NCBI RefSeq assembly: GCF_007954355.1 | Contig: NZ_VOLR01000017.1 | Coordinates: 40,652 to 104,651, forward strand | Direction of reading: 5' to 3' | Source: Colwellia hornerae | GTDB lineage: Bacteria > Pseudomonadota > Gammaproteobacteria > Enterobacterales > Alteromonadaceae | Length of the DNA stretch: 64,000 nt | Shown: positions 22,242-32,600 of the stretch, piece after piece | Numbering within the stretch: the first letter of the stretch is position 1 | Layout: each line of letters opens with the position of its first letter | The notes under the pieces: generated by a model | Told to the model about the DNA's origin: nothing | Database searches by the model: none | Seen by the model: only the letters and a program-made list of their open reading frames with translations | Translations under genes and position numbers: made by a program

Positions 22242-22256
22242 TGTAACTAAACTACA
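22242..22256. promoter_or_regulatory. HexR-type operator 1 in the zwf/hexR spacer
   Basis: TGTAACTAAACTACA fits the 15-bp TGTA-palindrome of HexR with two symmetric substitutions (C in the left half, C in the right). It is 76 bp upstream of the zwf ATG. Confidence 0.7.
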
Positions 22257-22302
22257 TTTATCCATAATTTAACGGGTATATTGGCATCAGTAAAGAACTT
22301 TT

Positions 22303-22317
22303 TGTAATTAAATTACA
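22303..22317. promoter_or_regulatory. HexR operator 2 in the zwf/hexR spacer (perfect palindrome)
   Basis: TGTAATTAAATTACA is a perfect palindrome around a central A and equals the reported HexR consensus. Its centre is 61 bp from that of the first box. The rest of the 22167-22531 spacer is AT-rich. It also holds TTACAATTATTGTAA at 22500-22514, an outward-facing version of the same half-sites, just before the hexR ribosome site. Confidence 0.85.
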
Positions 22318-22531
22318 TTTTAGGTATTATAGATAAATAACAGCTTTAAGATGCAATTTCACTAAAGGTTCTCTGTTGGTTAGTGGTTATTAGTGTAAAA
22401 CATGAATTAAAAATTTGCTAAAAATTGCCAATATGTTTTATATTAGCTGTAATTATGAAATAAATTTTCATTATTCTCGTCATTTAGACAGAAAATTAAT
22501 TACAATTATTGTAAAAGTAGGATTGACCGAC

Positions 22532-23380
22532 ATGAATATATTAGAAAAGATCGCCGACGAATTAGATACTTTCAGTAAATCTGAACGTAAGGTGGCAGAA
22601 GTAATATTGTCTTCTCCCGGTACCGTTATTCATGCCAGTATTGCAGCGTTAGCTAAACAAGCGAATATCAGTGAGCCCACTGTAAATAGATTTTGTCGTC
22701 GTTTAGACACTAAAGGTTATCCAGATTTCAAACTTCATTTGGCGCAAAGTTTAGCTAATGGTACCCCTTATGTTAACAGGCATGTTGATGAAAACGATAC
22801 GGCTGATGAATATACAGATAAAATTTTTGAATCAACCATGGCAAATCTTGAATTGGCCCGTAAAAGTTTAGATGCAAATGTGATCAACCGATCTGTTGAT
22901 GTATTAACACAAGCCAATAAAATATCGTTTTTTGGTTTAGGCGCCTCTGCAGTAGTTGCTCATGATGCTTTAAATAAATTCTTCCGCTTTAATGTGCCAG
23001 TGGTTTATTTTGATGACATATTAATGCAACGTATGAGTGCTATTAATAGTCGCCAAGGCGATGTAGTTGTCGTTATTTCTCATACCGGACGAACCAAATC
23101 ATTGGTTGAGGTCGCCAGTTTAGCAAAAGAAAATGATGCTATTGTTATAGGAATAACCACGGCAGGTAGTCCTTTAGCGAAAGAATGTAATATCGTTTTA
23201 TCTGTTGATGTCGCTGAAGACACCGATTTATATATGCCAATGTCATCACGTATCGCTCAACTTGCACTAATTGATGTATTAGCAACGGGCTTTACCTTAA
23301 GACGTGGTACAAAATTTAGAGAAAACTTAAAGAAAGTTAAAGACAGTTTACGTAGCTCTCGTTTTGAGCGCAAAGATTAA
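22532..23380 (+). CDS. hexR: transcriptional regulator HexR
   Basis: An RpiR/MurR-family regulator with an N-terminal helix-turn-helix (SIAALAKQANISEPTVNRFCRR) and a SIS sugar-phosphate domain (GLGASAVVAHDA, SHTGRTKS). It has 282 residues from the ATG at 22532, which has AGGA 9 bp upstream and matches the E. coli start MNMLEK. A longer frame from 22415 lacks support. In Shewanella and Pseudomonas HexR binds KDPG and controls zwf, edd and gapA. The operators found here fit that role. Confidence 0.94.
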   Translation: MNILEKIADELDTFSKSERKVAEVILSSPGTVIHASIAALAKQANISEPTVNRFCRRLDTKGYPDFKLHLAQSLANGTPYVNRHVDENDTADEYTDKIFESTMANLELARKSLDANVINRSVDVLTQANKISFFGLGASAVVAHDALNKFFRFNVPVVYFDDILMQRMSAINSRQGDVVVVISHTGRTKSLVEVASLAKENDAIVIGITTAGSPLAKECNIVLSVDVAEDTDLYMPMSSRIAQLALIDVLATGFTLRRGTKFRENLKKVKDSLRSSRFERKD

Positions 23381-23452
23381 CCAGCATTATCGATGGCGAC
23401 TAACACTGATTGTTTATCGTCAAAATCACACAATATTATAATAAGGATTAAG

Positions 23453-24904
23453 ATGCCTAGAAGAACTAAAATTGTAGCGACCTTAGGGCCAGCCACTGAC
23501 GACAGAGCCGTATTAAAAGAAGTATTAGCCGCTGGTGTAAATGTGGTTCGTTTAAACTTCTCTCATGGTATTCCACAAGATCATATTGATCGTGCCAACA
23601 ATGTTCGCGAAATAGCTAAAGAATTAGGTATATATGTCGGTATCTTAGGTGATTTACAAGGCCCTAAAATACGCGTATCAACGTTTAAAAATGGTCCAAT
23701 TAAATTAGCCATTGGTGATAAATTTGAACTTGACGCAGAATTGCCAAAAGGTGAAGGCTGCCAAGAAAAAGTGGGTATCGATTACAAGAAATTACCACAA
23801 GATGTCGTTCCTGGCGATATTCTTTTACTTGACGATGGTCGTGTGCAATTAAAAGTATTAAGTACACAAGGTCAATCAGTTTTCACCGAAGTAACCGTTG
23901 GTGGACCTTTATCAAACAATAAAGGCATTAATCGTCAAGGTGGTGGGTTAACAGCGCCAGCATTAACAGCTAAAGATAAAGAAGATATTAAATTAGCCGC
24001 AAAAATTAACGTCGACTTCTTAGCGGTATCTTTTCCTCGTGATGCAGCAGATATGCGTGAAGCACGTTTATTAGCGCAAGAAGCCGGTTGTGATGCACGT
24101 TTAGTGTCTAAAATTGAACGCGCCGAAGCCGTAAATGATGATAAAGTGCTTGATGAAATTATTCTAGCCTCTGACGTTGTTATGGTTGCTCGTGGTGATT
24201 TAGGTGTTGAAATTGGCGATGCGGCATTAGTGGGTAAGCAAAAACATATAATCGCTCGTAGCCGTCAGTTAAACCGTGTTGTTATTACCGCAACACAGAT
24301 GATGGAGACCATGATTGAAAACCCTATGCCGACCCGTGCTGAAGTAATGGATGTTGCCAATGCCGTGCTTGATGGTACTGATGCAGTAATGCTCAGTGCT
24401 GAAACTGCTGCCGGTAAATACCCAGTAGAAACAGTAAAAGCGATGGCATCAGTATGTATTGGCGCTGAAGAGCATCGTTCAGTAAATATCTCAAACCACC
24501 GCAATGAACTGACTTTTTCTGAGATTTCAGAAACAATCGCAATGTCAGCAATGTATGCAGCTAACCACCTAGTTGGCGTTAAAGCTATTATATCATTGAC
24601 TGAATCTGGACATACCAGCAAAATCATGTCGCGTATTACTTCAGGTTTACCTATTTATTCTTTATCTCGTCATCAGAAAACATTAAATAAAACCGCTATT
24701 TACCGTGGTGTTTATCCTGTTGAATTTGACTCTACACATTTTCCTGATGAAGAGTTATCTAATGCGGTACTCAATAAAGTATTAACTAAAGCAGACTTGA
24801 AAGTTGACGACATAGTGATATTCACCCACGGTGATATGATGGAAACAGTTGGCGCAACTAATACGATGAAAGTATTAACAGTAACAAAAAAACATCTCAG
24901 CTAA
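23453..24904 (+). CDS. pykA: pyruvate kinase II
   Basis: Phosphoenolpyruvate plus ADP to pyruvate plus ATP; 483 residues from the ATG at 23453, which has AAGGA at the right distance. The opening [25 protein letters not shown], the substrate loop SKIERAEAV and [19 protein letters not shown] are all PykA-like. A frame from 23393 adds 20 residues without family support. It is 72 bp downstream of hexR and may share its transcript, as in several gammaproteobacteria. Confidence 0.95.
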   Translation: MPRRTKIVATLGPATDDRAVLKEVLAAGVNVVRLNFSHGIPQDHIDRANNVREIAKELGIYVGILGDLQGPKIRVSTFKNGPIKLAIGDKFELDAELPKGEGCQEKVGIDYKKLPQDVVPGDILLLDDGRVQLKVLSTQGQSVFTEVTVGGPLSNNKGINRQGGGLTAPALTAKDKEDIKLAAKINVDFLAVSFPRDAADMREARLLAQEAGCDARLVSKIERAEAVNDDKVLDEIILASDVVMVARGDLGVEIGDAALVGKQKHIIARSRQLNRVVITATQMMETMIENPMPTRAEVMDVANAVLDGTDAVMLSAETAAGKYPVETVKAMASVCIGAEEHRSVNISNHRNELTFSEISETIAMSAMYAANHLVGVKAIISLTESGHTSKIMSRITSGLPIYSLSRHQKTLNKTAIYRGVYPVEFDSTHFPDEELSNAVLNKVLTKADLKVDDIVIFTHGDMMETVGATNTMKVLTVTKKHLS

Positions 24905-24908
24905 TCAA

Positions 24909-24959
24909 TTGCCATGACCCATTAAGGTAAAGCTTCAGGCGGTTACCTTAAGTTGGCAA
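24909..24959 (+). repeat. nested inverted repeats after pykA
   Basis: TTAAGGTAA (24922-24930) pairs perfectly with TTACCTTAA (24943-24951). An outer TTGCCA (24909-24914) pairs with TGGCAA (24954-24959). There is no T run, so this is a hairpin upstream of the true terminator; it may protect the 3' end of the message. Confidence 0.6.
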
Positions 24960-24977
24960 GCAAAAAAGTTTAGATCC

Positions 24978-25007
24978 AAAAAGGTAGCTCAATAGCTACC
25001 TTTTTTT
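24978..25007 (+). terminator. terminator after pykA
   Basis: Stem GGTAGCT (24983-24989) and AGCTACC (24994-25000), 4-nt loop, then seven T; A tract on the left side. Confidence 0.9.
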
Positions 25008-25092
25008 ATGGGTAAAAGATAATCAAGGTAAATAATGACGGATGCAACAAACTTCCTTAAAATAGATTTACTAGATAAGGTTAAAAACTATT

Positions 25093-26097
25093 ATGACGAT
25101 TAAAAAGATTGCAGTATTAACCAGTGGTGGCGATGCTCCCGGCATGAATGCGGCGATACGTGCAGTCGTACTTGCTGCGCATCACTATGCATTACCAACG
25201 ATTGGTTTTTTTTCTGGCTATAACGGTTTAATTGAAGGTAGTTCATCAGCGCTAACACCGGCAAGTGTTAATGGCATCATTCATCGAGGGGGCACTATTT
25301 TAAAAAGTGCTCGCTGCCCTGCAATGCTCACTGAGCAAGGCTTAGAATCAGCAGCAACAACCCTGAAAAAAGAACAAATAGACGCCTTAATTGTGATTGG
25401 CGGCGATGGCTCTTTTAACGGTTTACTGGCGTTAAATAAATATTGGTCAGGCGCGGTGATAGGTATTCCAGGTACCATTGATAATGATATTGACGGTACC
25501 GATTTCACCATAGGCTTTTCTACTGCAGTCAATACCGGTATTGAGGCGATAGATAAGATACGCGACACCGCGGAAGCTTTTGAGCGCATTTTTATTGTTG
25601 AAGTTATGGGTAGACGAAGTGGACACATCACTTTTAATGTCGGTATTGCCAGTGCAGCTGAACAAATATTATCTTTTGAAAATTTTTCTCAAACTGACGA
25701 ACAAGATAAACTCAGTCATTTAGCTAAAGAGATCAAACAAGCACAGCAAAATAGACATGCTAGCTACATCATAGTTATCGCCGAAAATTTATGGCCAGGC
25801 GGCGCGACACAGCTCGCTATGCAATTAAAACAAACAGCAAACATCGACTGCACTGCATGTATACTTGGCTATATTCAACGAGGCGGCTCACCAGTAGCTA
25901 AAGACCGAATTTTAGCAACAAAAATGGGGGTTGCTGCAGTGCAAGCGCTAATAGCAGGAAAGAGTAACGTTATGATTGGAGAGCGTAATAATCAATTACT
26001 CACCGTTCCTTTGGATGTTGCCGTTCAACATAAAGAAAAAGTCAGTGAAAGCTTAGTTTCAGCACAGGAAAATATTCTCGCCTTAACAGCGCAGTAA
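25093..26097 (+). CDS. pfkA: ATP-dependent 6-phosphofructokinase
   Basis: Commits fructose 6-phosphate to glycolysis; 334 residues. TSGGDAPGMNAAIRA opens the protein. GGDGSF carries the Gly that marks ATP rather than pyrophosphate enzymes. PGTIDNDIDGTD holds the catalytic Asp, and EVMGRRSG follows. The product lets the cell run the Embden-Meyerhof route beside the Entner-Doudoroff route encoded nearby. The last 22 codons and the stop are duplicated in tandem just downstream. Confidence 0.94.
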   Translation: MTIKKIAVLTSGGDAPGMNAAIRAVVLAAHHYALPTIGFFSGYNGLIEGSSSALTPASVNGIIHRGGTILKSARCPAMLTEQGLESAATTLKKEQIDALIVIGGDGSFNGLLALNKYWSGAVIGIPGTIDNDIDGTDFTIGFSTAVNTGIEAIDKIRDTAEAFERIFIVEVMGRRSGHITFNVGIASAAEQILSFENFSQTDEQDKLSHLAKEIKQAQQNRHASYIIVIAENLWPGGATQLAMQLKQTANIDCTACILGYIQRGGSPVAKDRILATKMGVAAVQALIAGKSNVMIGERNNQLLTVPLDVAVQHKEKVSESLVSAQENILALTAQ

Positions 26098-26185
26098 CCG
26101 CCAAAGAAAAAGAAAAAGTCAGTGAAAGCTTAGTTTCAGCACAGGAAAATATACTCGCCTTAACAGCGCAGTAACCACCAAAGAA
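26032..26185 (+). repeat. 77-bp tandem duplication of the pfkA 3' end
   Basis: Copy 1 is 26032-26108 and copy 2 is 26109-26185. They differ at two positions (ATTCTC/ATACTC and CCGCC/CCACC). Copy 1 contains the final coding segment and the TAA of pfkA; copy 2 is a non-coding echo with the same TAA. The near identity indicates a recent event. Confidence 0.95.
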
Positions 26186-26211
26186 ACGCTTAAGCAACAA
26201 GTATAAGCGTT
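26185..26211 (+). terminator. possible weak terminator after pfkA
   Basis: AACGCTTA (26185-26192) and TAAGCGTT (26204-26211) form a perfect 8-bp stem with an 11-nt loop between the convergent pfkA and HDOD genes. No T run follows. Confidence 0.4.
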
Positions 26212-26240
26212 GAGGATATCAATCAAGCAACTGAGCTAAC

Positions 26241-27452
26241 TTAAATACCAAGCTCTTTACACCATTGACAAGCGGCAACAAACTCTTGTTGAATATAGGT
26301 TTCGTCAAGCGAATACGTATCAATTAACTGGTTTATGTTTTCCCCATCGCCCGTGATGTATTTCATCGTTAAATCAAGTAATTCACCAAGTAAACCAGAG
26401 TGGTCTATCAACGCGTTTTCAATTGGGATGGCGAGTGGCATTGTTTTAACGATTTCATTAATCGGCATACGTAAAATAATTTCAATAGCACTTAATAAGC
26501 CGGTAATAAAAGCAAAATCACTGATTTCTTCAAAGACACCTTCTTTGGCTAATGCCGTCATTAACTTTGCAGTAATGAGCGCCTGTTTAGAAATTTCATC
26601 GGTCTTGTCGGTTGTCAATTTAGATAAAGCAAGGATAGTAACAAACTGTTTTAGTTTATCTTCACCTAAATAGGCAGCCGCTTGTTTTAATGAAGTGATC
26701 TCAATACGTGTTGATGTTGCTACGTTATTAACCATTTTTAACAAGCCTACCGTTAAATTTACATCATGGCTGATGATAGTCGCAATGTTGTCGTAATCTA
26801 ATGGCGAGTGGAATGTTTCACTGATCAAATGCAACATTTGCGTTTTTATCGGCGCAAGTGTTTGCCCTTCTACTATCTCAGGTTCGTGATAAAAGTAACC
26901 TTGATAATAGTCAAAACCCACTTCAGCTAAAGCTTGTAATTGAAAATTAGTTTCAACTTTTTCTGCGGCAAGTTTAATATTGTGATTTTTTAAACGCTCG
27001 ATAACTTTATGTAAACGTTTTGGGTTAACTTTTTCAGTATCAACTTTAATAATTGATAGATATGGAAAGAGCACGTCCCATTTTTCATCAAGATCATATT
27101 CGGTCAAGGCAACTTTGTAACCTTTATCAAAATAAAACTTAACAATTTTAAATAAGCGCTCTGTCGGTACTTTATGGCCAACAAGTTCGATGACAATTGA
27201 TTTTTTATCAAACATTAGCGGATATTTATTAATTAGGCATTTTTCAGTAAAATTAATAAAAGCAAGTTTTCCCATACTAATAGAACGAATGTCACCTTGC
27301 AGATGATTTTGAATAATTAATTTTGAGCTAGCGACGTCTTGATCTATGTCAGGAAATTTATTATTTGGGCTATCTCTAAAGAGCAGCTCGTAACCAATCG
27401 TGACGCGGTTTCTATCGAGTATCGCTTGTCTTGCTATATAGGTGTTATACAT
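26241..27452 (-). CDS. EAL/HDOD signalling protein with degenerate EAL domain
   Basis: A 403-residue two-domain protein: an EAL-like domain (about 1-200) and an HDOD domain (about 205-400). The EAL signature is YELLFR in place of ExLxR with Ala. The DDFGTG loop is replaced by TEYDLDEKW, while the lysine of AEKVET is kept. Loss of the metal ligands suggests that it no longer cleaves c-di-GMP and acts through binding. It resembles YuxH/CdgJ-type proteins that affect motility in Vibrio. No membrane segment is visible. The partner is unknown. Confidence 0.82.
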   Translation of the reverse strand: MYNTYIARQAILDRNRVTIGYELLFRDSPNNKFPDIDQDVASSKLIIQNHLQGDIRSISMGKLAFINFTEKCLINKYPLMFDKKSIVIELVGHKVPTERLFKIVKFYFDKGYKVALTEYDLDEKWDVLFPYLSIIKVDTEKVNPKRLHKVIERLKNHNIKLAAEKVETNFQLQALAEVGFDYYQGYFYHEPEIVEGQTLAPIKTQMLHLISETFHSPLDYDNIATIISHDVNLTVGLLKMVNNVATSTRIEITSLKQAAAYLGEDKLKQFVTILALSKLTTDKTDEISKQALITAKLMTALAKEGVFEEISDFAFITGLLSAIEIILRMPINEIVKTMPLAIPIENALIDHSGLLGELLDLTMKYITGDGENINQLIDTYSLDETYIQQEFVAACQWCKELGI

Positions 27453-27606
27453 ATATCAAAGCTAAAATTTTATTAATTATTATTAACTTTAACATACCCT
27501 ATTTTTCTTTGAATTGTAAAGTAAATAAGCCGCTGAGCAGTTAATTTATTGTCAACATGAGCATTTGGTACTTTACTCAGATAGCCTGATGAAATGGATA
27601 AACTCT

Positions 27607-28914
27607 TTACAATTTTGGCTCATTGTTTAGTTTAACCGTAAATGGAGCTGTTAATAAAGCCTGTGCTAATGGGATATCCTGATAGTGATTTTCACGAAGA
27701 TTATGAATGAATTTCAGGGTTTTAAAGGCATCAAACCAAACGACTAGTTGTTTATTAAACTGCTTTTCATTATTGTTTATCTGTTTTTCAACAAAAGCTT
27801 CAAAACCAATTTGATTTAGCGCTTCGCTTATCGGCTTAGATAACTGTTCAGACCATGCGATTAAGTCGCCACGATAGTGCCATAATGTTGGAAAAGCAGA
27901 CAATACGGTTTTTAACGATGTAAATACTTCTGGGTGGTAATAACAATAATCAAGATGACCCGCTTGTAAGTCGAGAATTTTTTGTACCGCTGGCCCAGTA
28001 CCAAAAGGCACCCGCTGAGAGGTTCTTGCTTCAAGCTCTACGGTTACATCTTCAATAAATTCAACAGCGCCTAACTTAGCTAATTTATTTAATAAATAAA
28101 AATCTTCTCCTGCACTGCGCTTTGGGAAACCACGAGCCTGAACATACACTTCAGCTTTAAACGCTAAAATACTACCAATAGTAAAAAAGGCATAAGGTGA
28201 ATGGGCATAATGTAAACCCGCAACATAATAACGTAAAGCACTTTCATAGAGAAAATTAGCCTGATGAATACTTCTATTTTCGCTACTGTGCTTAAAATTA
28301 AAGCAGCAAACTACCGTATTTTTATCTCGTTTATGTAAAGCGTTAAAGTAATCATCAGGTAAGTAAGCATCTGCATCACTAGAACAGATCCAAGTTTGCC
28401 TGACTCGCTTTACTGAAATTAAATAAGCACTGAGGTCAGTCCCTATTTTACGTGCCAGCCCTACGCCTTGCTCTTTATCAATAGCATGGGTAAAACGGTC
28501 AACCACTAACAGCCATGTTTGACTTTTTGTTACTTTAATTAGGGTTAGGTTATCGTATTGCCAGCAGTTATCACCACAAGAAAGTGCATATTGATAAAGT
28601 GCTTTTTGTGGGTTTATCCCGTCATAATCGTCAATCGAACTCCCTTCGCGTCGCGATTCAGTAACAGACTTGGCGATAAGTTCGGTAATAGGTTCGGCAA
28701 TCGGTTCGTTAATGACCACCACCATAAGCACCGGAGATGTTGAAAGTGGTGCAGCTAAAAAACGCTCAATAAAAGCGCTGGTTTCTTGATAAGCAGGAAT
28801 AACCACAACATGGTCAACCGTAAACTCATCAGGTAAGCGCGATTCATATTGAGTTAGTACCGCAACTTCATTTTCAGCATAGCGACTAAAATATTGGTTA
28901 AACACTTTTGACAT
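27607..28914 (-). CDS. family 2-like glycosyltransferase
   Basis: A 435-residue cytoplasmic protein. The opening HVVVIPAYQET is a GT-A nucleotide-sugar entry strand. CSSDADAYLPDDYF supplies the DxD metal motif, and KRSAGEDFYLLNKLAKLG the ED motif of GT2 enzymes. Between the first strand and the DxD there is a low-complexity insert (EPIAEPITELIAKSV) coded by short direct repeats around 28670-28715. The acceptor and sugar are unknown. It is followed by no other sugar gene, so no pathway can be assigned. Confidence 0.75.
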   Translation of the reverse strand: MSKVFNQYFSRYAENEVAVLTQYESRLPDEFTVDHVVVIPAYQETSAFIERFLAAPLSTSPVLMVVVINEPIAEPITELIAKSVTESRREGSSIDDYDGINPQKALYQYALSCGDNCWQYDNLTLIKVTKSQTWLLVVDRFTHAIDKEQGVGLARKIGTDLSAYLISVKRVRQTWICSSDADAYLPDDYFNALHKRDKNTVVCCFNFKHSSENRSIHQANFLYESALRYYVAGLHYAHSPYAFFTIGSILAFKAEVYVQARGFPKRSAGEDFYLLNKLAKLGAVEFIEDVTVELEARTSQRVPFGTGPAVQKILDLQAGHLDYCYYHPEVFTSLKTVLSAFPTLWHYRGDLIAWSEQLSKPISEALNQIGFEAFVEKQINNNEKQFNKQLVVWFDAFKTLKFIHNLRENHYQDIPLAQALLTAPFTVKLNNEPKL

Positions 28915-28947
28915 CGGCTTACCCGTTAACCATTTATCGTTAAATAA

Positions 28948-29520
28948 TTAATGCAAAGCCGCTCTAAAGGGAAGTTTTGCACATATTTCAGCTTCTAATG
29001 TCAGTACTTCTTCTAAACGTATATTGACTTCGTCTTTATCAAAATATTCATAAGCGAGTTCGATAAACAAATTTTTATGCTTTTCTTCAGACTTTGCAAT
29101 CGCGTCATACAAGACTTTGTCTTTGCCTTCAGGCAAAGCTTCGGCAATAAGCGAAAAACGTTCGTACCCTCGCGCCTCAATAACACCGGCAACTATTAAT
29201 CTGTCCATAAAAAATACTTCTGCGCCATTACGAAAGGCTTTACGAATTTGGGTAATGTAAGGGTCTTTGGTGTCAGCGCCGAGTTGAATACCACGCGCGT
29301 TAATTAATTTTAACACTTGTTTAAAATGAATAAGCTCTTCTATTGCTAAGTCAGCCATGGCTTTAACCATATTTTTTCTATCGGGATAATGAGAGATCAT
29401 TGACATTGCCATACCTGACGCTTTTTTTTCTGCGGTTGCATGATCAAGTAAAAAGGCATTGAAATCAGCAAGAGCAACTTGCGCCCATTCTTTTGGGGTA
29501 TGGTATTTAAGTTCAAACAT
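28948..29520 (-). CDS. miaE: tRNA-(ms2io6A) hydroxylase
   Basis: A ferritin-like diiron monooxygenase that hydroxylates the isopentenyl group of ms2i6A37 in tRNA. It has 190 residues from the ATG at 29520. Iron ligands are expected in AIEELIHFKQV and KSEEKHKNLFIEL (two E/ExxH motifs), with HATAEKKASGMAM and MDRLIVAGVIEARGYERF between. A frame from 29592 adds 24 hydrophobic residues without family support. Confidence 0.88.
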   Translation of the reverse strand: MFELKYHTPKEWAQVALADFNAFLLDHATAEKKASGMAMSMISHYPDRKNMVKAMADLAIEELIHFKQVLKLINARGIQLGADTKDPYITQIRKAFRNGAEVFFMDRLIVAGVIEARGYERFSLIAEALPEGKDKVLYDAIAKSEEKHKNLFIELAYEYFDKDEVNIRLEEVLTLEAEICAKLPFRAALH

Positions 29521-29627
29521 AAGACTACTTATTATTATTGAAAGAGGAAATTTGCCCACTATTTTATAGGAAAATAGCGGGCGAACAAACATAAATGTTC
29601 ACTTGTTTGTCAAAGTCGTTTTATGAC

Positions 29628-32600
29628 TTACTTGAATTTTTTCAATCGTAAGCTCACTAATACCAGTAATAATAACCAGTAAATACTGCCACTACTTGAT
29701 TGCTCAGGATCGGTTTTCTTGGCAACTTCAGCATTAGGCACCACGGCTACACCACCTGGGTCATCGATAATACCGTTCACCAAACCATCTGCATCGTTTG
29801 CACCGCCATCTTCAATCAGTAAACGTACACATTGATGCCCTTCAGTTAAACCTGTCTGGTATAAAGCACTTTGTGGCGGTGGGCATACATTGTTATCTGC
29901 TGGACTAGACGCTAAGGTATTTTTACTGTTTTCAACAAAGTTTTGCCAACCATTGTCACGATTAAATTTCCGGTAAAGCGCATTTTGTGGAATACCATCA
30001 TTTAACGGAATAACCACAGCAGCAGATGCACCAAACGGAGTCACCTGATGAATTTCAAAGTCAAAGTAATCACTTCGATGATCATAAGTATCCGTTGCGA
30101 CTAAACCGGTTGCATCCATCTCTTGTTGTGTCATTTGCACACCATCTGAAAACTGCTGTAACGCATATTTACCCAAGCGTAATTTTAAACCTGGTTCAGT
30201 TTCCATTAACTTAGTTTGACCAGCATTAACATGTAATGGTTGCAGATAAGCAATATCGTTATTATCTAAAAATGCCGGAACACCATCGTTATCGTCATCC
30301 GCATAACCTTCAATATTATCTGCAATACCATCGCTGTCCGTATCGCTACCATCGAGTCGCGCTAAAATACTATTAACCGGAACATAAAGGCGATGAGTTT
30401 GTGACAATTCACCACTGCCATTATCAGTAACACTCACTTCTAGCGTAATTAACCCATTTATTTCATCAGGTAAGACAAAGTTGTCAGGTTGCAAATAGAC
30501 CTTTAATTGACTGGCACTGATTTCGGCATTGATATACTCAGGCAGTAACCAATTAATGATGTGTGAATCATTTGGATTAGCATCATTTATCTGTAGCTCT
30601 ATGGTAACTTCACCTTGGTCTTTACTGATGCTAGAAACCGCTATATTTTGCTGAGTCATGCGCAATTGTGTTGTCGGTACTATATTATTTTCAGTAATTA
30701 CTATGGTATGGCTTTTATTGACACCGGCATTTATTTCATTACCAAAACTGAGCACAAGCTGTTCATCACTTTCGGCTTGAAAGTCTTTATTAATCTCTAT
30801 ATCAATAAAGCCTGACGTGCCCTCGGTAATAACAATTTTATTGTCTGTTATCTTATAATCAAGGGCATCTACATTACCAGAAATAGCAAAAGGTAATTCA
30901 ATAGGATAAGCAGGCGCTTTGCCTGATAAGACAACTTCAACCCGAGCCGTAGCACCCTCACCTATTGTTTGCGTCGCACTAAAATTGACTAACGGATAAA
31001 CATTAAGCACTTGTGGAGTTGTTGAAACATTACCAGCCTCATCAACCGCTCGCCATATAATATTGTACAGCCCAGAGGTAATATACTTTTGTCCACGCTC
31101 AAAACCCACCGGTGTTAAGGCACAACAGTTAGCGCCATCACGACCATCTTCAACATAAACGTCGGTTAACTGCACCAATTGTGTTTGTGTTAACGCCGTA
31201 AAGGTATGATCAGCATCAAGGTGAACCGCTTGTGGGACCGTTATCACGGGTGCATAATCGTCAATTAATGGATCGGTGTTGTTACGTTCTTCATCAACAT
31301 TTACCGTGCCGTCTGAGTCTGTATCAATTAGTGCATCAGCATCGTTAAATGGGTTAAAACCATATTCAAGCTCAAAGATATCACTCATGCCGTCATTATC
31401 GTCATCAGGGTCGGCATTATTACCTAAACCATCAAGATCAAAATCTAGCGACTCTGTAGGGTTTAGCGGTAACTGATCGAGATAATCAAAAACACCGTCG
31501 TTATCATCGTCGATATCGTTAACATTGCCAATACCATCACCATCGGTATCAACACTTTCTATCGGATCGAGTGGGAAAGCATCGTCGATATCAAGCACAC
31601 CGTCATTATCATCGTCACTATCGCTATTATTGCCAATACCGTCGTTATCACTGTCGCGTGATTCATTCGGGTCAAAGGGAAATAAATCAACGTTATCTAA
31701 AAAACCATCATTATCGTCGTCAGTATCAAGTACATCACCGATACCATCGCCATCAGTGTCAAATATTTCTCCTGGATCGAACGGAAAAGCATCATCAGTA
31801 TCAAGAATACTATCGTTGTCATCATCAGCATCAGCGTTATCGCCTAGACCATCTCCATCTGAGTCTTGCCATTCACTGGCATCTAATGGATATAAATCAT
31901 TACTATCAAGATAACTGTCATTGTCGTCATCGGTATCTGCATTGTTACCTATGCCATCATTATCGGTATCAAGTCTTTCGTTAACATCTAATGGAAACGC
32001 ATCTAGGCTATCAACTAAACCATCGTTGTCATCGTCACTGTCACTATTGTTACCAACAAGATCGCCATCGGTATCTTGCCACTCGTTCGGATCTAAAGGA
32101 AAAGGGTCATTAGCATCGGGTTCACTATCACCATCATCATTGCTATCAACATTATTACCTGTGCCATCACCGTCGGTATCTAAATATTCGCTCACATCTA
32201 ATGGGAAGGCATCAGCATTATCAGCAAAACCGTCACCATCATCATCTGGATCAGCGTTGTTACCGATACCATCGCCGTCAGTGTCTATGCTTTCAGCAGC
32301 ATTTAATGGAAATAAATCAAGGTTATCGGCAACACCATCATTGTCGTCATCGTTATCATTAGTTTCGTTAGCAAGGCCGTCACCATCTGTATCTGTCCTT
32401 GCCACTGGGTCTTTAGGCCCTGGATCAACGGCATTGGCAATACCGTCACCATCAATATCGGGATCGCTATTGTCACCAATAAAATCACCGTCAGTATCTT
32501 CCCATTCGGTCGGATCAAATGGAAAAAGGTCAACATCATTAGGAATGCCGTCACCCACACCAGTAATATCATGTGTGTCAATATCTTCATCCTTATAATC

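Noticed and set aside
22500..22514. TTACAATTATTGTAA as a third HexR site before hexR
   Set aside because: The half-sites face outward compared with the HexR consensus, so it is noted only as a palindrome.
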